A DNA stretch of 64,000 nt from CAVVAE01 sp963746185 (lineage in GTDB: Bacteria > Actinomycetota > Actinomycetes > Propionibacteriales > Nocardioidaceae): the NCBI GenBank assembly GCA_963746185.1, contig CAVVAE010000002.1, positions 496,001 through 560,000 of the forward strand, written 5' to 3'. Position numbers and translations under genes: made by a program. The notes under the pieces were generated by a model. It worked only from the letters and a program-made list of their open reading frames with translations. It was not told the origin of the DNA and searched no databases. Shown piece after piece: positions 1 to 8,997 of this stretch (its first letter is position 1; each line of letters starts with the position of its first letter).

Positions 1-48
1 TCTTCTGACGAAGCAGCGTTCTGACGCGGCCGCGCAGACTCAGGTACC

Positions 49-76
49 CGCTGATTGAGCCGGTCGAAATCACCGG
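49..76. repeat. Palindromic repeat family, single half copy (locus 1)
   Basis: The stretch reads CGCTGATTGAGCCGGTCGAA followed by ATCACCGG and matches the left half of the repeat family seen at six other places in the window. It sits 8 bases beyond the stop codon of the sugar dehydrogenase-like gene. The right half (TCGACAAGCTC) is absent here. The first 48 bases of the window hold nothing I can identify. Confidence 0.75.
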
Positions 77-84
77 AGCCCTGC

Positions 85-1305
85 TCAGCGCGGGCTGACC
101 CGAATGATCCGGTCGTTGCCTCCACCGTTGTCCGTCGTCACCAGCAGGTCCTTGTTGGCCGACTGCACGACGGACCGCAAGCGTCCAAACGTGCCACGCA
201 TCGCGGCTGGAGACTTGACCCATACCAGCCTGTTGCGACGGTCGAACTTCATGAACAGCAGCCTCGACGCCTTGAGTGCGCACACGGCAAGTGTTCCCTT
301 GTAGCGGCCCCACTTCTTGCCGTGGACCCAGACGGCGCCGGATGTCGCGAGCGTCGGGAAGCCTGACTTCCAGCGAGCCCCGATCTGCCGCCCCGGAAGG
401 CTGAAGTCGGTCATCGGCCTCGACTCGTTGTAGCCCGGGACCGGGTTCCATCCGTAGTTGCCGCCACGGACCATGCGGTTGACCTCGTCATCCCGGTCGG
501 TGCCCTGCTCGACCGCCCACATCGTCCCGCCCGGCCGCAAGGCCAACCCTTGGACGTTGCGATGGCCGTAGTTGTGGATGTAGCGACGCTTCTTGCTGGA
601 GGAGTGTGCCCACGGGTTCGACGGCCACGGCCTACCGGTCAGCCGGTTGAGCCGCAGCACCTTGCCGTTGAGACTGCGCTTGTTCTGGGGGTTGGTGCCG
701 ACGGCCGAGTCGCCGGTGCCGACCCACAGCGCTCCCTCGGACCCGAAGCGCAGCCGGCATCCACCATGGCGACCTGACGTGATCTGGATGCCGCGCAGCA
801 ACGTGTCGATGATCCGGGCGTGTGTGTTACGGGCGTTCAGCCGCCAAGCGAGAACGCGGATGTCATGCCGGCCGCCACTTTGGTGGCCGCTGCAGGTGTA
901 GAACCGGTGGTTCCGGTTGAAGTTGGGGTCGTCCACGATCGACATCAGCCCGGTCTCGCCGCCGTGCCAGATGCCTCCAGGTCCGTTGGCCAGCACCCGT
1001 GTCCTGTGGCCTGGCCGGTGGAACAGCACACGTTCGCGGTCGCGCTCGGTCACAAGCCAGCTGCCACTCGGGAGTACGGCGACGTCCCACGGGTGATCGA
1101 GCCGGCGCTGCACGACGCGCGTCCGCAGCGATGGCAGCGCGGCCCGCTGAGCAGTTGGGGAACCCACCTGTGTGCCAGGTTCACTGCTTACGGGCGATGC
1201 CGAAGTCTGTGGCGGCTCAGCAAACGCGGTGAACAGCATCACCCCCGCAACCGAGGGAATGACGATGCGGTGGACACGGACTCTGACCTTTTCCAAAGCA
1301 GTCAC
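85..1305 (-). CDS. Secreted PQQ-dependent sugar dehydrogenase-like (sorbosone dehydrogenase family) protein
   Basis: A 406-residue protein of the GSDH/sorbosone dehydrogenase beta-propeller family, whose members oxidise sugars with pyrroloquinoline quinone outside the cytoplasmic membrane. Family hallmarks visible in order are HPWDVAVLPSGSWLVTER, GETGLMSIVDDPNF, GCRLRFGSEGALWVGTGDS, NGKVLRLNRLTG, YGHRNVQGLALRPGG and GGNYGWNPVPGY. The frame stays open to 1428, which would overlap the next gene; I chose the GTG at 1305 because it is followed by a basic stretch and a hydrophobic segment (VIPSVAGVMLFTAFA) that looks like an export signal. It lies downstream of the MFS gene on the same strand. Substrate is not predictable, and soluble members of this fold are not always PQQ enzymes. 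Confidence 0.85.
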   Translation of the reverse strand: MTALEKVRVRVHRIVIPSVAGVMLFTAFAEPPQTSASPVSSEPGTQVGSPTAQRAALPSLRTRVVQRRLDHPWDVAVLPSGSWLVTERDRERVLFHRPGHRTRVLANGPGGIWHGGETGLMSIVDDPNFNRNHRFYTCSGHQSGGRHDIRVLAWRLNARNTHARIIDTLLRGIQITSGRHGGCRLRFGSEGALWVGTGDSAVGTNPQNKRSLNGKVLRLNRLTGRPWPSNPWAHSSSKKRRYIHNYGHRNVQGLALRPGGTMWAVEQGTDRDDEVNRMVRGGNYGWNPVPGYNESRPMTDFSLPGRQIGARWKSGFPTLATSGAVWVHGKKWGRYKGTLAVCALKASRLLFMKFDRRNRLVWVKSPAAMRGTFGRLRSVVQSANKDLLVTTDNGGGNDRIIRVSPR

Positions 1306-1351
1306 ATCAGAGAGTAAACACCCCCCGCCACCGGATGGCGACAGACGGTCA

Positions 1352-2656
1352 TCAAATCGGGCCCGGAGCCTCCGCACTGTCCGGCAGTACGACGCCAGCG
1401 CGCCGGAGCGGCGACGTCCAGGCAACAATCACGGCGACCACGCTCAGCGAAGCCATCACGACCAACGCGTGCCGAACACCGACAACTTGGCCCAAAGCGC
1501 CGCCGACGAGCGCTCCGAGCGTCCAGCCCAGACCCCACGACAGCATCCGCCCGGCAGTGTTGACCCGGCCGAGCAGCGCCTCGGGCGTGACCTGCTGGCG
1601 GTAGGAGATGGAGTTCACGACAACGAGGGTGTAGGCGCTGCTCCAGCACAACATCCCTGCCGCCGCCAGCTGCCACGACGTCGTGAAGGCAGTCGCAATC
1701 CCGAGAACTGCCGAGACGGGCAGTGCACGCAAGGCAATCACGGCGGCGCTCGCGTGTCGAAGCAACCGTGGCAAGACGATCGAGGCGAGCAGCGCTCCGA
1801 CGCTCCAGCCGGCGTACACGAGACCGAACCGAATTCCCGCGGTCCCGACCCCGAGCACACGGTCACACCACACGACCAGCAGCGCCACGAAGCCGCCGCC
1901 CGCCAGACACTGGATGGTGCCGATCACGGTCATGGTCCGGACACCCGCGTGGTTGACGAGGAACCGCAACCCCTCCCCGATGTCGGAGAACAACACCCGG
2001 CGAGTCAGCGGCGGTCGCTCACGCGTCGGGTCATGAAGGAGGCGGCTAATCGCCCGCACACAAAGGCCCGAGGCCACGAAGCTGAGCGCATCGACGAGCA
2101 GCAACGTCGCGGGGTCGAAGATGGCGAGCGAGGCTCCGACGAGCGCTGGGAGGGCGATCTCGACCACCGTGGCCGAGCCCCACACCGCGGCGTTCGCGGA
2201 CGCGATGCGGCTCCGTCCGACCAGTACCGGTAGCGCTCCGAAGTTGGCGCCGTCGAAGAATGTCGCAATGGCCGGCGTGGCAAACGCGACGACGAGCACG
2301 TGCGGCACGGTCAGGATTCCGAGCCAATGCGCCAGCGGCACCGACCCCATGACCACAGCGTTCGCCAGATCTGCGCTGACCATGACCGCCTTGCGGTCCC
2401 ACCGGTCGGAGAGGGCACCGGCGACCAGCCCGAAGATGAGGTACGGCGCCGCCTCCAGCGCAGCGACCATCGCCGTGAGGAAGGCCGAGCCAGAAAGCCG
2501 GTACACCAGCACCGGCAAGGCGACCAGCGTGATCATCGTGCCGCTGAGCGACAGCAACCGTGACCACAGGTAACGCCGGAAGTCGGGGTCGTCGTACAGC
2601 CGCGGCGCGTCTGCTTCGCGAGCAGGTGCGGGCGACCTCCGCCTGGGCCTGGTCAC
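1352..2656 (-). CDS. MFS transporter (major facilitator, macrolide-efflux-like)
   Basis: About 434 residues with some 12 hydrophobic segments. The loop between segments 2 and 3 carries GALSDRWDRKAVMV, the typical MFS motif A, and the sequence resembles the enterobactin/macrolide exporter-like MFS group. I chose the GTG at 2656, which overlaps the TGA of the upstream VOC gene in a GTGA arrangement; an ATG at 2692 would add 12 residues and enlarge the overlap to 40 bases. Neither start has a strong ribosome site, consistent with translational coupling. It is the third gene of the RHH-VOC-MFS operon, so export of a compound bound or changed by the VOC protein is an inference only. Confidence 0.85.
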   Translation of the reverse strand: MTRPRRRSPAPAREADAPRLYDDPDFRRYLWSRLLSLSGTMITLVALPVLVYRLSGSAFLTAMVAALEAAPYLIFGLVAGALSDRWDRKAVMVSADLANAVVMGSVPLAHWLGILTVPHVLVVAFATPAIATFFDGANFGALPVLVGRSRIASANAAVWGSATVVEIALPALVGASLAIFDPATLLLVDALSFVASGLCVRAISRLLHDPTRERPPLTRRVLFSDIGEGLRFLVNHAGVRTMTVIGTIQCLAGGGFVALLVVWCDRVLGVGTAGIRFGLVYAGWSVGALLASIVLPRLLRHASAAVIALRALPVSAVLGIATAFTTSWQLAAAGMLCWSSAYTLVVVNSISYRQQVTPEALLGRVNTAGRMLSWGLGWTLGALVGGALGQVVGVRHALVVMASLSVVAVIVAWTSPLRRAGVVLPDSAEAPGPI

Positions 2657-3429
2657 GTGCGAACGGGCACCGGCGACGGATGCACCTGACATTCGCAGCC
2701 GTCGGGGTCTGTCACGGTGAGCATCGCGCCAAAGTCACGCTGGATGGTCGCGTCGTCGAAGCCGGCGCCGGCGAGACGGCTTGCCACATCATCAAGCGGT
2801 TCGTGAGTGGCGAAGGTCAGCTGGACCGACCCGCCACCGGCGATGATCGGCAGGTCGGCGGGGTCCTCGGTGAAGACGTGGTGGAGGCCGACGTAGCCGT
2901 GCTGATGTTCGCCCGCGTCGAACATCACGTACGACTCGTTCGAGTCGCCGACCCGCGTCAGGCCGAGGTGCTCCAGCCAACTCGCATACGGGCCTTGTGG
3001 GTCGGTGAACCGGACAGGCACGACGGCCAGTTCCTGCTCCGGTCGGGTCTCCGGGTGTGCGCGGTAGCCGTAGAGGTCGTCGGTGCGTCCGTCGATCGCG
3101 ATCTGGTCACCGAGCGGGTCGGTGCAGGTGAGGACGCGCCCGTAGCTCTCGTCGTATACGGTCACGTCTAGGACGCCGGCGTCACGCAGCTGACTAGCAA
3201 GCGCGTCCAGATCGTTGGCCTCGAAGCTCAGGCACGTCTGACCGGGCAGTCCTCCGGTCGTGGACGTGGCGGCGTCGTGGAGCGCCATCATGCCGGAGTC
3301 GGCGATCAAGTCGACCCAGCCACCGCGTACTGACTCGAGCCGAGCGCGCAGTCCGACTGTCTCCAAGAACTTCTGCATTTCCTCGATGCGGTCGGTGAAC
3401 CGCACCGGGCGAACGACGATCGCCGTCAT
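2653..3429 (-). CDS. VOC (glyoxalase/bleomycin-resistance fold) family protein, two tandem modules
   Basis: 258 residues made of two vicinal-oxygen-chelate halves: residues about 1-115 end in DPLGDQIAIDGR and residues about 135-255 end in TDPDGCECQVHPSP, the DP-G-x-x-x-x-x ending typical of this fold. VOC proteins include glyoxalases, dioxygenases and antibiotic-binding proteins; the actual ligand cannot be told. The start codon overlaps the stop of the upstream RHH gene by four bases (ATGA), and its own stop overlaps the GTG of the MFS gene, giving a three-gene translationally coupled unit. The pairing with an efflux pump would suit a resistance or detoxification role, which is inference. 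Confidence 0.85.
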   Translation of the reverse strand: MTAIVVRPVRFTDRIEEMQKFLETVGLRARLESVRGGWVDLIADSGMMALHDAATSTTGGLPGQTCLSFEANDLDALASQLRDAGVLDVTVYDESYGRVLTCTDPLGDQIAIDGRTDDLYGYRAHPETRPEQELAVVPVRFTDPQGPYASWLEHLGLTRVGDSNESYVMFDAGEHQHGYVGLHHVFTEDPADLPIIAGGGSVQLTFATHEPLDDVASRLAGAGFDDATIQRDFGAMLTVTDPDGCECQVHPSPVPVRT

Positions 3430-3596
3430 CCTCTCGCCTCTCCATGCCGCGTCAGATATTCACCAAGGGCGCGCTCCACCAACGCCGACAAGCTGTCGCC
3501 CTCGTCAATGGCCTTGTGCTTCGTACGTCGGATCAGGTCGACCGGCAGGTACACGTTGAACTGCGCCTTGGTCGATCCCTTGTCTGTCGCGCCCAT
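3426..3596 (-). CDS. Small ribbon-helix-helix (CopG/Arc-like) DNA-binding protein
   Basis: A 56-residue gene read from ATG at 3596. The product contains the sequence KAQFNVYLPVDLIRRTKHKA followed by IDEGDSLSALVERALGEYL: a beta strand (QFNVYLP) and two helices, the ribbon-helix-helix pattern of CopG-type regulators and antitoxins. No toxin-like partner is adjacent; instead its TGA overlaps the ATG of the VOC gene (ATGA), so it probably represses its own VOC-MFS operon. The start codon lies only about 15 bases from an AT-rich TAGCAATATAG stretch, so the transcript may be nearly leaderless. Confidence 0.8.
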   Translation of the reverse strand: MGATDKGSTKAQFNVYLPVDLIRRTKHKAIDEGDSLSALVERALGEYLTRHGEARG

Positions 3597-3661
3597 GGCT
3601 ATATTGCTAGCATCCTAGGAGCAGAGTCGTCAACCTTGCATCACGTATTGATTGTCAGGAA

Positions 3662-4837
3662 CTAGGAGACGGAGACGGTGGGGCCACCCGGCGCACGGGA
3701 CTGACCGTCCTCGTCCACCGGCGCGCCCATCTCGTCGGCGATCCGCATCGCTTCTTCGATCAAAGTCTCCACGATCATCGCCTCCGGCACGGTCTTGATG
3801 ACCTCGCCCTTGACGAAGATCTGACCCTTGCCGTTGCCGGAGGCCACGCCCAGGTCAGCTTCACGCGCCTCACCCGGACCATTGACCACGCACCCCATCA
3901 CAGCGACGCGCAGCGGTACCTCAAGTCCTTCGAGCCCGGCCGTCACCTCGTCGGCCAGGGTGTAGACGTCGACCTGGGCACGGCCACAGGATGGACACGA
4001 CACGATCTCCAGCCGACGCTCGCGCAGGTTGAGCGACTCGAGGATCTGCAGCCCGACCTTGACCTCCTCGACGGGAGGAGCCGAGAGCGAAACCCGGATC
4101 GTGTCGCCGATGCCCTGCGAGAGCAACGCACCGAACGCCACGGACGACTTGATCGTGCCCTGGAAGGCGGGCCCTGCCTCGGTCACACCGAGATGCAGGG
4201 GCCAGTCGCCGGCTTCGGACAACAGCTCGTAGGCGCGGACCATCACCACAGGGTCGTTGTGCTTGACCGAGATCTTGAAGTCGTGGAAGTCGTGCTCCTC
4301 GAAGAGCGACGCCTCCCAGACCGCGGACTCGACGAGCGCCTCGGGCGTCGCCTTGCCGTACTTCTCGAGCAGGCGTGGGTCGAGGGAGCCCGCGTTGACA
4401 CCGATACGGATCGACGTACCCCGGTCCTTCGCCGCCTCGGCGATCTGCTTGACCTGGTCGTCGAACTTGCGGATGTTGCCGGGGTTGACGCGAACCGCGG
4501 CGCATCCCGCTTCGATCGCCGTGAAGACGTACTTGGGCTGGAAGTGGATGTCGGCGATGACCGGGATCTGCGAGTGCTGCGCGATCTCCGGAAGCGCGTC
4601 GGCGTCGTCCTGGGTCGGACATGCAACGCGCACGATGTCGCAGCCGGACGCGGTGAGCTCGGCGATCTGCTGCAACGTCGTGTTGACGTCGGATGTGACG
4701 GTCGTGGTCATGGACTGCACCGAGACGGGCGCGTCGCCCCCAACGAGGACCTTGCCGACCTTGATCTGGCGGGTCTTGCGCCGAGGCGAAAGCACCGGCG
4801 GCGGTGCGGTCGGCATTCCGAGGTCGATGCTGGTCAT
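3662..4837 (-). CDS. ispG: 4-hydroxy-3-methylbut-2-enyl-diphosphate synthase (GcpE)
   Basis: A 391-residue cytoplasmic [4Fe-4S] enzyme of the MEP isoprenoid pathway, converting methylerythritol cyclodiphosphate to HMBPP. The TIM-barrel half carries VQSMTTT, ADIHF and VRVNPGNI; the C-terminal half carries the cluster ligands C281 and C284 (SCPSCGRAQ) and C316 (VMGCVVNGPGEA). Length matches the bacterial short (non-plant) form. It follows the M50 protease gene by 52 bases, giving the order dxr - protease - ispG that is usual in Actinobacteria. An AGGA ribosome site lies before the ATG. The C-terminal 20 residues are Gly/Pro-rich and not part of the core. Confidence 0.97.
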   Translation of the reverse strand: MTSIDLGMPTAPPPVLSPRRKTRQIKVGKVLVGGDAPVSVQSMTTTVTSDVNTTLQQIAELTASGCDIVRVACPTQDDADALPEIAQHSQIPVIADIHFQPKYVFTAIEAGCAAVRVNPGNIRKFDDQVKQIAEAAKDRGTSIRIGVNAGSLDPRLLEKYGKATPEALVESAVWEASLFEEHDFHDFKISVKHNDPVVMVRAYELLSEAGDWPLHLGVTEAGPAFQGTIKSSVAFGALLSQGIGDTIRVSLSAPPVEEVKVGLQILESLNLRERRLEIVSCPSCGRAQVDVYTLADEVTAGLEGLEVPLRVAVMGCVVNGPGEAREADLGVASGNGKGQIFVKGEVIKTVPEAMIVETLIEEAMRIADEMGAPVDEDGQSRAPGGPTVSVS

Positions 4838-4889
4838 GCGCGGTCCTTTGCGTGCGAACGTGTCGGATCGTCGGTACGACGGCGAGTCC

Positions 4890-6209
4890 TCACCCGGCGA
4901 TCCTGATCGGGCTGACGATGTCGGCCCAGATGAGTACCACGCCCATCACGATGAGCACGCTGGCAGCGGCGTACGCGACAGGCAACAGCTGCGCCACGTC
5001 GGCGTAGCCGGGATCGGGTCTCCCGCGGAGCCGGGCGATGCCTCGGCGCAACGCTTCGTAGAGGGCACCTGCGATGTGCCCGCCGTCGAGAGGCAACAGT
5101 GGGATGAAGTTGAACAGGGCGACGAACAGGTTCACCACGCCGAGCAGCGTCAGCAGCGCAGCCCAGCGGTCGGTCTCGGTGATGGTCGGCTCGGAGGCAA
5201 CCTCACCCGCCACCCGGCTGGCACCAACGACGCTCATCGGACTGTTCTGGTCGCGTTCCTCGACCCCCACGGCTGCCTTGAAGACACCCACCATTCGTTC
5301 AGGAAGGTGGAGCAGTGCCGCGCCGGTCGCTTGGGTGTAGTCCCCCATCGTTGTCACGACGTAGCCGAGGTCCTTGCGCTCGTTCACCTCCTCGGGCGTG
5401 ATCCCGAGGAAACCCACCTCGACGAACTTCGTGGGGTCGTCGAGATCGGGGCGCTGGGAGACGATGGTGTTGGTCGACAAGGCCATCTGCTGCCCACCGC
5501 GCACGACCACGACCTCGACGGGGCCACCAGCGTTATCGCGGATGCGGTCGGAGAACTCATCCCAGCTCGACATCTCCTCGCCGTTCAGAGACACGATCTC
5601 GTCGCCTGGCTTGAAGCCGGCCTCTCGGGCAGGGCTTACCGGGTCCGGGTCGGGGTTCGGCGCAACCTTGCAGGCGCGAGCATTTTCACTCGCCGGGATG
5701 ACGCAGTCAGAGACGTCATTGACGACGAGAGTCGGCTCTTTGACGCCGAACCCAATGAAGACGCCGCCGAGAAGCAGGACGGCGAGCAAGACGTTCATCA
5801 TCGGCCCGCCCGACATCACGATGACCTTCTTCCACCAGGGCTTGCGGTAGAAGAGCCGGTCGTCGTCCGCAGCGGTGATCTTCTCGTACTCCACCGCCCT
5901 CGCGTCGGCGATCAGGCGACCGAAGAAACCGTGAGTGATGCCCTTGACCCGACCGTCCGCGTCGCGCTTGGCAGGGGGCAGCATTCCCGTCATCCGGATG
6001 AAGCCGCCCAGCGGGAACATCTTGACGCCGTACTCCGTGTCGCCGCGTTGAACGGACCAGACGGTTTTTCCGAAACCGACGAAGTACTGGGTGACCTTGA
6101 CGCCGAACTTCTTCGCCGGCCACATGTGACCCACCTCATGCAGGGCGATCGACGCAATCACGCCCAGCAAGAAGAGAACCACCCCGAGGGTGTAGGCCAG
6201 CGCGGTCAT
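4890..6209 (-). CDS. M50 site-2-type membrane metalloprotease (RseP/Rip1 family)
   Basis: About 439 residues. The zinc-binding HEVGH is at residues 24-28 in the first membrane segment, and the second active-site motif LDGGHIAGALYEAL is near the C terminus. Between them lies a PDZ-like domain (REAGFKPGDEIVSLNGEEMS). Such intramembrane proteases cut membrane-anchored regulators such as anti-sigma factors; Rip1 of mycobacteria is the best-known relative. The frame is open to 6302, but the ATG at 6209 puts HExxH in the first segment and overlaps the dxr stop by four bases (ATGA). Four hydrophobic segments are apparent. Two ECF-type or membrane-anchored candidate substrates in this window would be guesswork. 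Confidence 0.93.
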   Translation of the reverse strand: MTALAYTLGVVLFLLGVIASIALHEVGHMWPAKKFGVKVTQYFVGFGKTVWSVQRGDTEYGVKMFPLGGFIRMTGMLPPAKRDADGRVKGITHGFFGRLIADARAVEYEKITAADDDRLFYRKPWWKKVIVMSGGPMMNVLLAVLLLGGVFIGFGVKEPTLVVNDVSDCVIPASENARACKVAPNPDPDPVSPAREAGFKPGDEIVSLNGEEMSSWDEFSDRIRDNAGGPVEVVVVRGGQQMALSTNTIVSQRPDLDDPTKFVEVGFLGITPEEVNERKDLGYVVTTMGDYTQATGAALLHLPERMVGVFKAAVGVEERDQNSPMSVVGASRVAGEVASEPTITETDRWAALLTLLGVVNLFVALFNFIPLLPLDGGHIAGALYEALRRGIARLRGRPDPGYADVAQLLPVAYAAASVLIVMGVVLIWADIVSPIRIAG

Positions 6210-7465
6210 CGGTGAGTTGCTCCTCCTGAGGTCGGTTGGTCGGGCTGTGCGGTCGGCACCGTGGACGCTTCGAGCACGGCGGCTACGCGTCCGCGAGCCC
6301 ATTCGTCAGCGGCGAGGACGTCGTCCACGCCTAGTCCGCCCTCATATGAGGGTACGTCGTCTCGGTCCAGCACCGCAGCAATCATGTCGACGATCCCCAG
6401 ATAGGACAGCCGGCCTCCGAGAAACGCCTGCACGCATACTTCGTTGGCGGCGTTGTAGATCGCTGGCGCGAGGCCGCCTCGCCGCCCGGCCTCGATGGCG
6501 AGCCGAAGGCCCGGGAACGCTTCATGGTCAACTGGCTCGAAGTCCCAGTTCTGGGCACCGCTCCAGTCGATCGGGGTGCCTGCGTCCGGGACTCGGTCTG
6601 GCCATCCCAGGGCGAGCGCGATGGCGAGTCGCATGTCAGGTGGTGATGCCTGCGCCAGCGTCGATCCGTCGTAGAACTCCACCATCGAGTGCACGATTGA
6701 CTGCGGATGGATGACGACGTCGATCTGGTCGAAGTCGATGCCGAACAGCAGATGCGCCTCGATCACCTCAAGCCCCTTGTTCACGAGGGTCGAAGAGTTG
6801 GTCGTGACGAGCGGGCCCATGTCCCACGTGGGATGGGCAAGCGCCTCAGCAGCCGTGACGTTGGAGAGCTCTTCGCGCGTTCTGCCGCGGAACGGCCCGC
6901 CGCTGGCGGTGATGACCAGCCGTCGTACCTCGTCGGCTCGGCCGCCACGAAGACACTGCGCCAGCGCTGAGTGTTCCGAGTCGACTGGGATGATCTGGCC
7001 AGGCTTCGCCGCTGACGTAACGACCTCGCCACCGATGATCAGCGACTCCTTGTTGGCCAGCGCAAGAGTCGAGCCGGCGTCTAGAGCAGCCAGCGTGGGG
7101 CGCAGGCCCGCCGCGCCGTCGATCGCGTTCAACACCGTGTGGCAAGGAAGTGCTGCCGTCTTCTCGACAGCGTCCGGGCCGCCGAGGATCTTCGGGAGCG
7201 CGAAGTCGCCGTGCTGGTAGCCACGGCGCTGCGCCTCGGCGTAGAGAGCGAGTTGCAGGTCCTGTACAGAGGTGCTGCGAGCCACCGCGACCAGCGGCAC
7301 CTCGAACTCGATCGCCTGGGCTGCCAGCAAGCGAGCGTCAGAGCCGCCAGCCGCCAGTGCAACCACCCGGAACCGGTCGGGGTTGTCGCGGACGACGTCC
7401 AAGGCTTGAGTGCCGATGGACCCCGTGGATCCCAGCAACACAACGTCTCGACGGCTCACCGGCAC
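6206..7465 (-). CDS. dxr: 1-deoxy-D-xylulose 5-phosphate reductoisomerase
   Basis: A 419-residue NADPH-dependent enzyme making 2-C-methyl-D-erythritol 4-phosphate, the committed MEP-pathway step and the fosmidomycin target. The N-terminal Rossmann motif is GSTGSIGTQAL (residues 12-22). LANKESLIIGG and VDSEHSALAQCLRG supply metal- and substrate-binding residues, and ITASGGPFRG and PTWDMG the flexible loop region. It is the first gene of the dxr-protease-ispG unit. The C terminus past residue about 395 is a Thr/Pro/Gln-rich tail without known role. Confidence 0.97.
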   Translation of the reverse strand: MPVSRRDVVLLGSTGSIGTQALDVVRDNPDRFRVVALAAGGSDARLLAAQAIEFEVPLVAVARSTSVQDLQLALYAEAQRRGYQHGDFALPKILGGPDAVEKTAALPCHTVLNAIDGAAGLRPTLAALDAGSTLALANKESLIIGGEVVTSAAKPGQIIPVDSEHSALAQCLRGGRADEVRRLVITASGGPFRGRTREELSNVTAAEALAHPTWDMGPLVTTNSSTLVNKGLEVIEAHLLFGIDFDQIDVVIHPQSIVHSMVEFYDGSTLAQASPPDMRLAIALALGWPDRVPDAGTPIDWSGAQNWDFEPVDHEAFPGLRLAIEAGRRGGLAPAIYNAANEVCVQAFLGGRLSYLGIVDMIAAVLDRDDVPSYEGGLGVDDVLAADEWARGRVAAVLEASTVPTAQPDQPTSGGATHR

Positions 7466-7507
7466 AGTCTTTCATGTGTCAGCGGGCCCAGATTCCGCCT
7501 TGAGCGC

Positions 7508-8950
7508 TCAGAGATCGAGGCCCGTGAGCACCATCACGCGTTCGTAGGTGTAGTCGGCCATCGCGTAGCGGACCCCCTCGCGTCCCACGCCGGAGTCCTT
7601 CGCGCCGCCGTAGGGCATCTGGTCCGCGCGGTAGCTCGGCACATCGCCGACGATCACGCCACCCACTTCCAGCTCGTGGTGAGCACGGAACGCGGTCTGC
7701 ATGCTGTGGGTGAACACCCCCGCTTGGAGGCCGTACGCCGACTCGTTCACCTTCGCGAAAGCGGCCGCGTCATCGGGTACGGACTCGATCATCATGACGG
7801 GACCGAACACCTCATCACACGACACCTTGGCGCTCGATGGCACGCCTTCGAGAACGGTTGGCTCGACCGTCGTACCGTCGCGGCCACCTCCGGTCAGGAC
7901 GGTGGCGCCGGCGCTTACGGCCTCAGCGACCCAGGCTTGGATACGCTCAGCGGCTTCTTCGTTGATGACGGGCCCGACCTGCGTTGCCTCATCGGCGGGA
8001 TCACCGACCTTGAGCGCGGCCACCTGCTCGAGCAGGCGCTGCTTGAAGTCGTCGTACAGTCCTTCGGCGACGTAGACCCGCTGCACTCCGATGCAGGACT
8101 GGCCGGCTTGGTAGTTGGAGAAGGTCGCGATCCGCGTGGCGGCCCAGGTGAGGTCGTCGTCGCTGGCCCAGTCGGAGCAGACCACCGCCGCGGCGTTCCC
8201 GCCGAGCTCGAGCGTCACGTGCTTGCGCGGGACGGACTTCTGGATCGACCATCCGACGGCGCCAGATCCGGTGAACGAGATGACGGGCAGGCGTTCGTCA
8301 GACACCAACGTGGCGGCCTGGTCGTTTTGCACGTTGACGACGTTGAGCATCCCGGCCGGCAGGTCGGTCTCGGCCACGAGCTCGGCCAGCAACAACGCCG
8401 ACAGCGGCGTCTTCGGTGCCGGCTTGAGCACCAGCGGCGCTCCGACCGCTATCGCCGGGGCCACCTTGTGCGCAACGAGGTTGAGCGGGAAGTTGAACGG
8501 CGAGATCGCCAGCACCGGCCCCTTGGGGACGTGCCGAACGTACGCCAACCGGCCAGTCGCGGCCTTGTCTGAGTCGAGTCGCATCGCCTCGCCCGACCAG
8601 CGCCGAGTCTCCTCCGCGGCGAGCCTGAAGACGGTGACCGCTCGTGCTACCTCGGCCCGCGCCCAGAGGAGGGGCTTGCCGTTCTCGGCGGTGATCAGCT
8701 GCGCGAACTCGTCGCTGCGCTCCGCAATGCGGGCGCTGACGTGAGCGAGCGCATCGGCTCGCAGATGGATCGGGAGACTGGCCGCTTCTGCCCGGAGCTC
8801 GTGGGCAGCAGCCACCGCCTCTTCGACCTGGTCTGGCGTCGCCCAGGATGTCGTCGCGACCAGCTCGCCGTTGTAGGGGTTGCGGATCTCCAACGTCTCT
8901 GGACCGTCGACCTGTTTGCCCGCCACCCACATGGAAAACACTCTCGTCAT
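7508..8950 (-). CDS. NAD(P)-dependent aldehyde dehydrogenase, probably succinate-semialdehyde or related
   Basis: 480 residues of the aldehyde dehydrogenase superfamily. Visible are the cofactor-binding ISPFNFPLNLVAHKVAPAI, the glycine motif FTGSGAVGW, the catalytic Glu in LELGGNAAAVV and the catalytic Cys in YQAGQSCIGVQR. It lies downstream of the divergently controlled PucR / GABA aminotransferase pair, so oxidation of succinate semialdehyde (or glutarate semialdehyde) made by that aminotransferase is the likeliest role. The sequence alone cannot separate these substrates from lactaldehyde or glyceraldehyde 3-phosphate types. Confidence 0.85.
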   Translation of the reverse strand: MTRVFSMWVAGKQVDGPETLEIRNPYNGELVATTSWATPDQVEEAVAAAHELRAEAASLPIHLRADALAHVSARIAERSDEFAQLITAENGKPLLWARAEVARAVTVFRLAAEETRRWSGEAMRLDSDKAATGRLAYVRHVPKGPVLAISPFNFPLNLVAHKVAPAIAVGAPLVLKPAPKTPLSALLLAELVAETDLPAGMLNVVNVQNDQAATLVSDERLPVISFTGSGAVGWSIQKSVPRKHVTLELGGNAAAVVCSDWASDDDLTWAATRIATFSNYQAGQSCIGVQRVYVAEGLYDDFKQRLLEQVAALKVGDPADEATQVGPVINEEAAERIQAWVAEAVSAGATVLTGGGRDGTTVEPTVLEGVPSSAKVSCDEVFGPVMMIESVPDDAAAFAKVNESAYGLQAGVFTHSMQTAFRAHHELEVGGVIVGDVPSYRADQMPYGGAKDSGVGREGVRYAMADYTYERVMVLTGLDL

Positions 8951-8997
8951 GACTCGACGCTAACGCGCCACGCAAGACCTGGCCGTCGCCAGGCCTC

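Noticed and set aside
1172..2233. 353-codon + strand frame opposite the MFS gene
   Set aside because: Antisense shadow of a conserved membrane protein; no ribosome site and Arg/His/Pro-rich composition.
4257..6215. A 652-codon open frame on the + strand opposite ispG and the M50 protease
   Set aside because: It is antisense to two clear conserved genes; its composition (His/Asp/Arg rich) is typical of the opposite strand of high-GC genes.
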